A stretch of DNA of 62,506 nt, from contig SFEJ01000009.1 in assembly GCA_004558035.1 (NCBI GenBank), positions 1 through 62,506 on the forward strand, read 5' to 3'. Shown one piece after another: positions 54,375 to 61,137 of the stretch. The notes beneath the pieces were generated by a model that did no database searches, was not told where the DNA came from, and saw nothing but the letters and a program-made list of their open reading frames with translations. The position numbers were made by a program, and so were the translations under genes. The DNA is from Opitutia bacterium. GTDB lineage: Bacteria > Verrucomicrobiota > Verrucomicrobiae > Opitutales > UBA953. Numbering within the stretch: the first letter of the stretch is position 1; the number at the start of each line of letters is the position of its first letter.

Positions 54375-54377
54375 TCG
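54352..54377. repeat. 26-bp inverted repeat, right copy (candidate recombination site)
   Basis: It is the exact reverse complement of 51,096-51,121, with the 17-bp internal dyad at 54,352-54,368. It ends 13 bp before the capE start. Confidence 0.85.
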
Positions 54378-54390
54378 GGCTTTCAAGATT

Positions 54391-55410
54391 ATGTCGATTT
54401 TTAAGGAAAAGACTCTATTAATCACCGGGGGAACGGGCTCGTTCGGGAACGCCGTGCTGAAACGCTTTCTCGATTCCGACGTTCGGGAAATCCGCATCTT
54501 TTCTCGCGACGAGAAGAAGCAGGACGACATGCGGCACCAGCTGCAGAACCCGAAGGTCAAATTCTACATCGGCGACGTGCGCGACCGTCTTTCGGTGGAC
54601 GGGGCGATGGGCGGCGTCGATTACATCTTTCACGCGGCGGCGCTCAAGCAGGTGCCCTCCTGCGAATTTTTCCCGATGCAGGCGGTGCAGACGAACGTCT
54701 GCGGCACGGAAAACGTGCTCGATTCGGCGATCGTGCACGGGGTGAAGAACGTGGTCGTGCTCTCCACGGACAAGGCGTGCTACCCGATCAACGCGATGGG
54801 GATCTCCAAGGCGATGATGGAGAAAGTCGCCGTCGCGAAGGCGCGCCAGCTCGGGAAAACTCCCGCGACGACGATCTGCTGCACGCGCTACGGGAACGTG
54901 ATGGCGAGCCGCGGGAGCGTCATTCCGCTGTGGATCGACCAGATCCGCGCCGGCTCCGCGCTCACGATCACGGACCCGAACATGACGCGCTTCATGATGA
55001 CGCTCGACGACGCGGTCGATCTCGTTCTCTACGCGTTTCAGCACGGGAACGGCGGCGACCTCTTCGTGCAGAAGGCTCCTGCGGCGACGCTCACGGTGCT
55101 CGCCGAAGCGCTGAAGCAGCTTCTCAAGAGCGACGTTCCCGTGCGCGTCATCGGGACGCGCCACGGGGAAAAGCTCTGCGAAACGCTGGTCAGCCGCGAG
55201 GAAATGGCGAAGGCGGAGAACCTCGGCGATTATTTCCGGATTCCCTGCGACACGCGGGATCTGAACTACGACAAGTTTTTCGTGAAGGGGCAGGAAAAAG
55301 TCTCCGCGATCGAAGATTACCATTCGCACAACACGGAGCGCCTCGACGTCGAGGGGATGAAGAAGCTCCTGCTGAAGCTGGATCTGGTGAGGGAGGCGGT
55401 TGGCGGTTAG
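54391..55410 (+). CDS. capE: UDP-N-acetylglucosamine 4,6-dehydratase (inverting), CapE-like
   Basis: The 339-aa SDR enzyme begins TLLITGGTGSFGNAVLKRFL and has the active-site region CYPINAMGISKAMMEKVAVA, with Met in place of the usual SDR Tyr, as known for CapE. CTRYGNVMASRGSVIPLW and DLFVQKAPAATL follow. It starts UDP-L-FucNAc synthesis from UDP-GlcNAc with CapF and CapG downstream. ATG 54,391 was preferred over 54,370, which lies inside the inverted repeat. The stop codon lies in a heptamer-type repeat. Confidence 0.9.
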   Translation: MSIFKEKTLLITGGTGSFGNAVLKRFLDSDVREIRIFSRDEKKQDDMRHQLQNPKVKFYIGDVRDRLSVDGAMGGVDYIFHAAALKQVPSCEFFPMQAVQTNVCGTENVLDSAIVHGVKNVVVLSTDKACYPINAMGISKAMMEKVAVAKARQLGKTPATTICCTRYGNVMASRGSVIPLWIDQIRAGSALTITDPNMTRFMMTLDDAVDLVLYAFQHGNGGDLFVQKAPAATLTVLAEALKQLLKSDVPVRVIGTRHGEKLCETLVSREEMAKAENLGDYFRIPCDTRDLNYDKFFVKGQEKVSAIEDYHSHNTERLDVEGMKKLLLKLDLVREAVGG

Positions 55411-55464
55411 CCATTAGCTGTTAGCCATTAGCCAAAAGCCAAATTCCAACCACCAAAAGCCAGC
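55395..55464. repeat. Heptamer-type array between capE and capF
   Basis: Words such as TTAGCCA, TTAGCTG and GCCAAAA recur at about 7-bp spacing. The left half resembles the reverse complement of the right half, so a hairpin can form. The capE stop TAG is inside it. Confidence 0.7.
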
Positions 55465-55465
55465 C

Positions 55466-56668
55466 ATGAAAATCTTAGTCACGGGAGCCAAGGGATTCGT
55501 CGGGAAAAACCTCTGCGCGGAGCTGAAAAACATCCGCGACGGCAAATCGCGCCGTTGGGGCGATCTGAAGATCGACGCCGTGTTCGAATACGACGTCGAT
55601 TCCGATCCCGCCTCGCTGAGCGAGTTCTGCGCGCAGGCGGACTTCGTGTTCAACCTCGCGGGCGTCAACCGCCCGAAGGAGCAGAGCGAGTTCATGGCGG
55701 GCAACTTCGGCTTCGCCTCGACGCTGCTCGACACGCTGAAGGCGCGCGGGAACGCCTGTCCCGTGATGCTGAGCAGCTCGATCCAGGCGACGCTGATCGG
55801 GCGCTACGGCGAGTCCGACTACGGCAAGAGCAAGCTCGCGGGCGAAGAGCTTTTCTTCGCCTACGCGCGAGAAACGGGCGCCAAGGTGCTCGTTTACCGT
55901 TTCCCGAACCTTTTCGGCAAATGGTGCCGCCCGAACTACAACAGCGCCGTGGCGACGTTCTGCAGCAACATCGCCAACGACCTGCCGATCACGGTGAACG
56001 ATCCCGCGACGGAGCTGGAGCTGCTCTACATCGACGACCTCGTCGAGGAGATGATCGGCGCGCTCTCGGGGCGCGAACACCGCTGCGAGTTCGACGGGCT
56101 GAAGACCGTGCTCACGCCCGGCGGCCGCTGGTGCGCCGTTCCCGTCACGCACCGCGCGACGCTCGGCGAAATCGTCGCGCTGCTGGAGCGTTTCCGCGCG
56201 TTCCCGCGGACGATCGCCATGCCCGAAATCCCCGAAGGCTCGTTCGCGAAAAAACTTTATTCGACGTACCTGAGCTACCTTCCTGCGGGCAAGGTCGCGT
56301 TCCCGCTGAAGATGAACGTCGACGATCGCGGAAGCTTCACCGAGCTGATGCGCACGCGGGAGTGCGGCCAGTTCAGTGTGAACGTGAGCCGCCCCGGCGT
56401 CGTCAAGGGCCGCCACTGGCACCACACGAAGTGGGAGTTCTTCATCGTCGTCTCCGGCCGCGCGCTGATCCGGGAGCGCAAGATCGGCACGGACGAAGTG
56501 ATGGAGTTCGAAGTGAGCGGGGAAAAGATACAGGCCGTGCACATGCTCCCGGGCTTCACGCACGAAATCGTCAACCTCTCCGACACGGAGAACCTCGTCA
56601 CCGTGATGTGGGCGAACGAAGCCTTCGATCCCGCCCGCCCGGACACGTTTTTCGAGCCGATCGGATGA
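55466..56668 (+). CDS. capF: CapF-like bifunctional epimerase/reductase
   Basis: The 400-aa protein has an N-terminal SDR domain (LVTGAKGFVGKNLCAEL, SDYGKSKLAGEELF with YxxxK, VYRFPNLFGKWCRP). A C-terminal cupin domain follows (DDRGSFTELMRT, GRHWHHTKWEFFIVVSG, HMLPGFTHEIVNLS). CapF/WbjC carries out C3 epimerisation and C4 reduction to UDP-L-6-deoxy-talose-type products for UDP-L-FucNAc. Confidence 0.93.
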   Translation: MKILVTGAKGFVGKNLCAELKNIRDGKSRRWGDLKIDAVFEYDVDSDPASLSEFCAQADFVFNLAGVNRPKEQSEFMAGNFGFASTLLDTLKARGNACPVMLSSSIQATLIGRYGESDYGKSKLAGEELFFAYARETGAKVLVYRFPNLFGKWCRPNYNSAVATFCSNIANDLPITVNDPATELELLYIDDLVEEMIGALSGREHRCEFDGLKTVLTPGGRWCAVPVTHRATLGEIVALLERFRAFPRTIAMPEIPEGSFAKKLYSTYLSYLPAGKVAFPLKMNVDDRGSFTELMRTRECGQFSVNVSRPGVVKGRHWHHTKWEFFIVVSGRALIRERKIGTDEVMEFEVSGEKIQAVHMLPGFTHEIVNLSDTENLVTVMWANEAFDPARPDTFFEPIG

Positions 56669-56709
56669 TCGGCGGTTGGCGATTGGCTTTTAGCTTTTGG
56701 CGGTTGGCG
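56669..56709. repeat. Heptamer-type array between capF and the S23-type gene
   Basis: Repeated GGCGGTTGGCGATTGGC-like units occur with the G-rich orientation; the next start codon follows directly. Confidence 0.6.
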
Positions 56710-56710
56710 C

Positions 56711-57091
56711 ATGAGAAACTTCAGAGACTTCACTTCCTGGCGAAACGCGACGGACTTCGCGGTCGAAATCTATCGGCTGACGGAGCGTTTTCCCGCGTCC
56801 GAAAAATTCGGACTGAGCAGCCAGATGCAGCGCGCCGCCGTTTCCGTTCCCGCCAACATCGCCGAAGGCGCGTCGCGCGCTTCCGACGCCGAATTCGCCC
56901 GTTTTCTTGAAATCGCCTTGGGCTCGGCGTTCGAGCTGGAGACGCAGCTCATCATCGCGGGAACGCTCGGCTACGTTCCCGCGGACGAACGCGACGCGAC
57001 GGCGTCAAAGCTCGCCTCGCTTCAAAAGCAGCTGAACGCGTTTCTTTCGAAACTGCGTCCCTCCCGCCGCCCGTCAACCCCCGACCGCTAA
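56711..57091 (+). CDS. Four-helix bundle protein (23S rRNA intervening-sequence / S23 family)
   Basis: The 126-aa protein has FRDFTSWRNATDFAVEIYRL, FPASEKFGLSSQMQRAAVSV then PANIAEGASR, and SAFELETQLIIAG. These are the diagnostic motifs of the S23-type four-helix bundle family (also called avd-like). The function is unknown; family members sit near repeats and diversity elements in other genomes. Here it sits within the cap operon between two repeat arrays, and its last codons enter the next array. Confidence 0.9.
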   Translation: MRNFRDFTSWRNATDFAVEIYRLTERFPASEKFGLSSQMQRAAVSVPANIAEGASRASDAEFARFLEIALGSAFELETQLIIAGTLGYVPADERDATASKLASLQKQLNAFLSKLRPSRRPSTPDR

Positions 57092-57132
57092 CCGCCAACC
57101 GCTAACCGCCAACAGCCAAAAGCTAACCGCCA
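57076..57132. repeat. Heptamer-type array before capG
   Basis: Units such as CCGCTAA, CCGCCAA and CAGCCAA follow one another up to 3 bp before the capG start. The array begins within the 3' codons of the S23-type gene. Confidence 0.75.
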
Positions 57133-57135
57133 TCC

Positions 57136-58326
57136 ATGACTTCCGATTTTTCCGCAATCCGCTTCCGCGACGACGGACGCCTCAAACTCCTGATCATCGT
57201 GGGCACGCGCCCCGAGATCATCCGCCTCGCCGCCGTCATCACCAAATGCCGCCGTTATTTCGACGTCGTGCTCGCGCACACCGGGCAGAACTACGACTAC
57301 ACGCTGAACGGCATCTTCTTCAGGGACCTCAAGCTCGCCGACCCCGAAGTCTATCTGGACGCCGTCGGCGACGACCTCGGCTCCACCGTCGGCAACATCA
57401 TCGCCGCCTCCTACAAGCTCATGACGGCGATCCGCCCCGATGCCCTGCTCGTCCTCGGCGACACGAACAGCTGCCTGAGCGCGATTTCCGCGAAGCGCCT
57501 GCACATCCCCGTCTTCCACATGGAGGCGGGCAACCGCTGCAAGGATGAATGCCTGCCGGAAGAGACCAACCGCCGCATCGTGGACATCATCAGCGACGTG
57601 AACATGTGCTACAGCGAGCACGCGCGCCGCTACCTCGCCGAAAACGGTCTGCCCAAGGAACGCACCTACGTCACCGGCTCGCCCATGGCGGAAGTGCTCC
57701 GCGCCAACCTCGCCGAAATCGAGGCGAGCGGCGTCCACGCCCGGCTCGGGCTCGAAAAAGGCCGCTACATCCTGCTCAGCGCGCACCGCGAGGAAAACAT
57801 CGACACGGAAAAGAACTTCACGAGCCTCTTCAACGCGATCAACGCGCTCGCGGCGAAATACGACATGCCGATCCTCTACAGCTGCCACCCGCGTTCCCGC
57901 AAACGGCTGGAACAGAGCGGCTTCCGCCTCGACCCGCGCGTCATCCGGCACGAGCCGCTCGGCTTCCACGACTACAACTGCCTGCAGATGAACGCCTTCG
58001 CCGTCGTCAGCGACAGCGGCACGCTCCCGGAAGAAAGCAGCTTCTTCACCTCCGTCGGCAAGCCGTTCCCGGCGGTGTGCATCCGCACGAGCACCGAACG
58101 CCCCGAAGCGCTCGACAAGGCGTGCTTCGTGCTCGCGGGCATCGACGAAAAATCGCTGCTGCAGGCGGTCGCGCTCGCCGTCGAAATGAACGCCGCCGGC
58201 GACCACGGCGTTCCCGTCCCCGACTACGGAGAAGACGTCTCCGGCAAAGTGGTGAAGCTCATTCAGAGCTACACCGGAATCGTAAACAAAATGGTCTGGA
58301 GAAAGGAGCAGACTGTCGGCTGTTAG
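57136..58326 (+). CDS. capG: UDP-N-acetylglucosamine 2-epimerase family, CapG-like
   Basis: The 396-aa protein has LLIIVGTRPEIIRLAAVI, HTGQNYDYTLNGIFF, HMEAGNRCKDECLPEETNRR and a VVSDSGTLPEESSFF donor site with a following ICIRTSTERPE-type motif. In context after capE and capF it should make UDP-L-FucNAc by C2 epimerisation (inference from order, matching cap5/8 and fnl clusters). Confidence 0.92.
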   Translation: MTSDFSAIRFRDDGRLKLLIIVGTRPEIIRLAAVITKCRRYFDVVLAHTGQNYDYTLNGIFFRDLKLADPEVYLDAVGDDLGSTVGNIIAASYKLMTAIRPDALLVLGDTNSCLSAISAKRLHIPVFHMEAGNRCKDECLPEETNRRIVDIISDVNMCYSEHARRYLAENGLPKERTYVTGSPMAEVLRANLAEIEASGVHARLGLEKGRYILLSAHREENIDTEKNFTSLFNAINALAAKYDMPILYSCHPRSRKRLEQSGFRLDPRVIRHEPLGFHDYNCLQMNAFAVVSDSGTLPEESSFFTSVGKPFPAVCIRTSTERPEALDKACFVLAGIDEKSLLQAVALAVEMNAAGDHGVPVPDYGEDVSGKVVKLIQSYTGIVNKMVWRKEQTVGC

Positions 58327-58388
58327 CGTTTGGCTGTTAGCCATTAGCAATTAGCCATTAGCCAACTGCCAAAAGCCAAAAGCCAACC
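58315..58388. repeat. Heptamer-type array between capG and the GT4 gene
   Basis: GGCTGTTAGCG, TTAGCCATTAGCAATTAGCC and GCCAAAAGCCAAAAGCCAA words run across the capG stop. The two halves are roughly complementary. Confidence 0.75.
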
Positions 58389-58395
58389 CGCCCCC

Positions 58396-59673
58396 ATGCG
58401 CATCCTCTTCCTCACCATTTCCGTCCCCGACATGAGCGGCAGCTCGAACATGTACGCCTCGCTCATCCGGGAGTTCGCGCGCAACGGCCACCGCGTCTGC
58501 GTCGTCGCGCCCGTGTCCGACGGCTCGCCGACGAGCCTCGGCGACGAAGGCGAGAACGTGCGCATCCTCCGCGTGAAGTCGCTCCCGCTTTTCGGCGTGA
58601 ACCTCGTCCGCAAAGGCATCGCCAACGTCCTGCTGCCCTTCGTCTATCAGCGCGCGATCGACCGTTTCCTGCGCGACGAAAAATTCGACCTCGTCATCAC
58701 GCCCACCCCGCCGATCACCTTCGTGGACGTCGTCGCGCGCATGAAAAAACGCTGCGGCGCCAAGGCGTATCTCATCCTGCGCGACATCTTCCCGCAGAAC
58801 GCCGTCGATCTCGGCTTCATGAAAAAATGGTGGCCGCTCTACTGGCACTTCCGCCGGCAGGAGAAAAAACTCTACCGCGTCTGCGACAAAATCGGATGCA
58901 TGTCGCAGGGCAACATCGATTACGTCCGCAGACACAACCCGAGCGTTCCCGCGGAAAAACTCCACATCCTCGAAAATTTCCAGACCGTCGAACCGCTCGC
59001 CGACAGCCAACAGCCAACAGCCAACAGCCAACCGCCAACAGCCAACCGCCAACCCCTCAAATCCAAATACGGCGTCGGCGGAAAATTCGTCGTCATCTTC
59101 GGCGGGAACATGGGCGTGCCGCAGAAACTCGAAAACGTGCTCGCGCTCGCCAAAGCGTGCGAAGCGGACTACCCCGACGTCGCCTTCCTCCTCGTCGGCA
59201 AAGGCGTACAGCAGGCGCGCATCCGCCGCCTCATCGACGAAATGCGCTGCGGGAACGTCGTGCTGCGCGATTTCGTGCCCTATCAGGACTACCAGCGCCT
59301 CGTCGCCGAGTGCGACGTCGGGCTGATCTCCCTCAACGAGCGCTTCACGATCCCGAACATCCCGAGCAAGACGCTCTCCTATTTCAACCTGCGCCTGCCC
59401 GTGCTCGCCTCGATCGACGCCGCGACCGACTACGGCAGGCTGCTCGACGAAATCGGCGCCGGGCTCTGGTCGCTCGCGGGAGACGTTCCCGCGTTCAAGG
59501 CGAACTTCGACCGCCTCTACCGCGACGCCGCGCTCCGCGCCCGCATGGGCGAAAACGGACGCCGCTACCTCGAAACCCACATGACCGACGCCGTCGCCTA
59601 CCGCACCATCATGCGCGCCCTCGACCGCTTAACCTCCTTCCCCGCCGCAGATGCCGCCGATGAACACAGATGA
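58396..59673 (+). CDS. Glycosyltransferase family 4 (WbuB-like) with in-frame heptamer array
   Basis: The 425-aa GT-B enzyme has SGSSNMYASLIREFARNGH, DLVITPTPPITFVDVVARM, LRDIFPQNAVDLGFM, IPNIPSKTLSYFNLRLPVLA and a typical C-terminal helix. These match WbuB-type L-FucNAc transferases that follow fnl/cap genes. Residues about 203-219 (DSQQPTANSQPPTANRQP) are encoded by seven perfect heptamers at 59,004-59,052 between the two Rossmann domains. Unit gain or loss would shift the frame. The C-terminal PAADAADEHR is encoded by a GCAGATG-type repeat shared with the next gene start. Confidence 0.9.
   Translation: MRILFLTISVPDMSGSSNMYASLIREFARNGHRVCVVAPVSDGSPTSLGDEGENVRILRVKSLPLFGVNLVRKGIANVLLPFVYQRAIDRFLRDEKFDLVITPTPPITFVDVVARMKKRCGAKAYLILRDIFPQNAVDLGFMKKWWPLYWHFRRQEKKLYRVCDKIGCMSQGNIDYVRRHNPSVPAEKLHILENFQTVEPLADSQQPTANSQPPTANRQPLKSKYGVGGKFVVIFGGNMGVPQKLENVLALAKACEADYPDVAFLLVGKGVQQARIRRLIDEMRCGNVVLRDFVPYQDYQRLVAECDVGLISLNERFTIPNIPSKTLSYFNLRLPVLASIDAATDYGRLLDEIGAGLWSLAGDVPAFKANFDRLYRDAALRARMGENGRRYLETHMTDAVAYRTIMRALDRLTSFPAADAADEHR
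59004..59052 (+). repeat. Seven tandem heptamers CAGCCAA/CCGCCAA inside a coding region
   Basis: Five CAGCCAA and two CCGCCAA units run without interruption for 49 bp in the GT4 gene. Similar units make up the intergenic arrays nearby. Confidence 0.95.
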
Positions 59674-60043
59674 ACTGAACGCCCTTTCGCAGCGCGTCAT
59701 CGCGTGCGTGTTCGCCGTGCACTCCGAGCTCGGGAGCGGTTTCCTGGAAAAAGTTTACGAAAACGCGCTTTGCGTCGAGCTGGAGAAATCCGGGCTGCGC
59801 TTCGAGACGCAAAAGCCCGTGAACGTCTTTTACTCGGACCAGCTCGTCGGCGAATTCGTCTGCGACGTTTTGGTGGAAGACAAAATCATCCTCGAACTCA
59901 AATCCGTCAAGGCGCTCGCGGACGCGCACGCCGCGCAGTGCATCAACTACCTGAAGGCGACGCGGCTTCCGCTGTGCCTGCTCGTCAACTTCGGCGAACC
60001 CCGCGCCCGAATCAAACGCTTCATCAACACCGTTTCCCGATGA
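59651..60043 (+). CDS. GxxExxY protein (right copy)
   Basis: The 130-aa protein matches the left copy almost throughout: LNALSQRVIACVFAVHSELG, GSGFLEKVYENALCVELEKS and VLVEDKIILELKSVKALADA. It overlaps the GT4 end by 23 bp and the GT2 start by ATGA. MPPMNTDEL is repeat-derived; a second Met at 59,660 is an alternative start. Confidence 0.88.
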   Translation: MPPMNTDELNALSQRVIACVFAVHSELGSGFLEKVYENALCVELEKSGLRFETQKPVNVFYSDQLVGEFVCDVLVEDKIILELKSVKALADAHAAQCINYLKATRLPLCLLVNFGEPRARIKRFINTVSR

Positions 60044-61137
60044 ATCCCGAATTTCAGCCTCAGATTACGCCGATGAACACGGATGATCCCGCCGCGGAAG
60101 AACATCTGCGCTCATCTGTGCCATCTGCGGCGAAAGAAGAACACTCCCCGAAAATTTCGGTGATCGTTCCCGTGTACAAGGTGGAGAAATACCTCCCCGA
60201 ATGCATCGAGAGCGTGCTCGCGCAGACCTTCACGGACTTCGAGCTCATCCTCGTGGACGACGGCTCCCCGGACAACTCCGGCGCGATCTGCGACGCCTAC
60301 GTCGCGCGCGACCCGCGCATCCGCGTCTTCCACAAGGAAAACGGAGGCGTGACTTCGGCGCGCCGCCTCGGCGTGGAGCGTTCCCGCGGCGAATGGATTT
60401 CCTTCGTCGATTCCGATGACAAGCTCTTTCCGAACGCCCTGCGAGACCTCACGACAGCCGCCGAAACCCACCCCGATGCGGACTTGGCGGAAGCCGCGAT
60501 GAGCCGAGAGGAACGCGCGAATCAATCTTCCTCAAACGGACCGGGAAGCCAAAGCGTTTTGTGCGCCACAGGGCTTGAGTACGCCGTCGCGGTGGCGTCG
60601 CACAAAATGATTTGGCTTCCCGGTCCGTTTGCGAAAATCATCCGCAAAAGCGTTCTGATTTCCGCAAACGCCCTCGACGTTCCCGCGTGGATCAATTTCG
60701 GCGAAGATCTGATGATGTGCATTCGCCTTGCGCGGAACGTGCGCAAGGCGGTGCGCGTTCCCGCGGCGATTTATTTTTACCGAGACAACCCGAACGGGGC
60801 CTGTGCGACGATTCGACGTTCTGCAAAATACTACGCGGACTGGCTGCGCGAATGCGAGCGCACGATTCCCGGCGGCACGGAAGGCGAATGGAGTGCCGTT
60901 TGGCGCGCGGCGGCGCGCGTGTACTTCATCGCGATGTTTTTGGTCTGCGACGGCTGGAATCCGCGCGATCCGTACATGCAAAAAATCGTCCGCGAGCTTT
61001 CCCGCCGTTCCCGCGCCTATTCCGTCGGCACGCGCCTCTGCCTCGCCGCCGCCCACCTCCCGCCTTTCGCACAGCCCTACGCCCAGGCGTTATTGGGCCG
61101 CCTTCTCCGAACGAAAACGAAACGTCTTAAAAAATGA
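60040..61137 (+). CDS. Glycosyltransferase family 2 (right paralog) with internal inverted repeat
   Basis: The 365-aa enzyme shares its first ~110 residues with the GT2 at 48,326 (ISVIVPVYKVEKYLPECIES, LILVDDGSPDNSGAICDAY) and has FVDSDDKLFPNALRDL. The rest is different, with ANALDVPAWINFGEDLMMCI near the middle. A roughly 37-40-bp near-perfect inverted repeat at 60,533-60,631 encodes NGPGSQSVLCA and, on the other arm, SHKMIWLPGPF. The stop overlaps the GT4 start (ATGA). Confidence 0.9.
   Translation: MNPEFQPQITPMNTDDPAAEEHLRSSVPSAAKEEHSPKISVIVPVYKVEKYLPECIESVLAQTFTDFELILVDDGSPDNSGAICDAYVARDPRIRVFHKENGGVTSARRLGVERSRGEWISFVDSDDKLFPNALRDLTTAAETHPDADLAEAAMSREERANQSSSNGPGSQSVLCATGLEYAVAVASHKMIWLPGPFAKIIRKSVLISANALDVPAWINFGEDLMMCIRLARNVRKAVRVPAAIYFYRDNPNGACATIRRSAKYYADWLRECERTIPGGTEGEWSAVWRAAARVYFIAMFLVCDGWNPRDPYMQKIVRELSRRSRAYSVGTRLCLAAAHLPPFAQPYAQALLGRLLRTKTKRLKK
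60533..60631. repeat. Near-perfect inverted repeat inside the GT2 coding region
   Basis: The left arm (60,533-60,569) begins CAAACGGACCGGGAAGCC. The right arm (60,592-60,631) ends GGCTTCCCGGTCCGTTTG. The arms differ by a few bases and a 3-bp gap; the loop is 22 bp. Confidence 0.85.

Noticed and set aside
51096..54377. The 26-bp inverted repeats as termini of a transposon
   Set aside because: No target duplication is visible outside them, no DDE transposase is present, and the repeats have an internal dyad as in recombinase sites. Still not fully excluded.
59004..59052. Possible CRISPR-like array in the heptamer region
   Set aside because: The units are 7 bp with no spacers and no cas genes; it is a simple tandem repeat.
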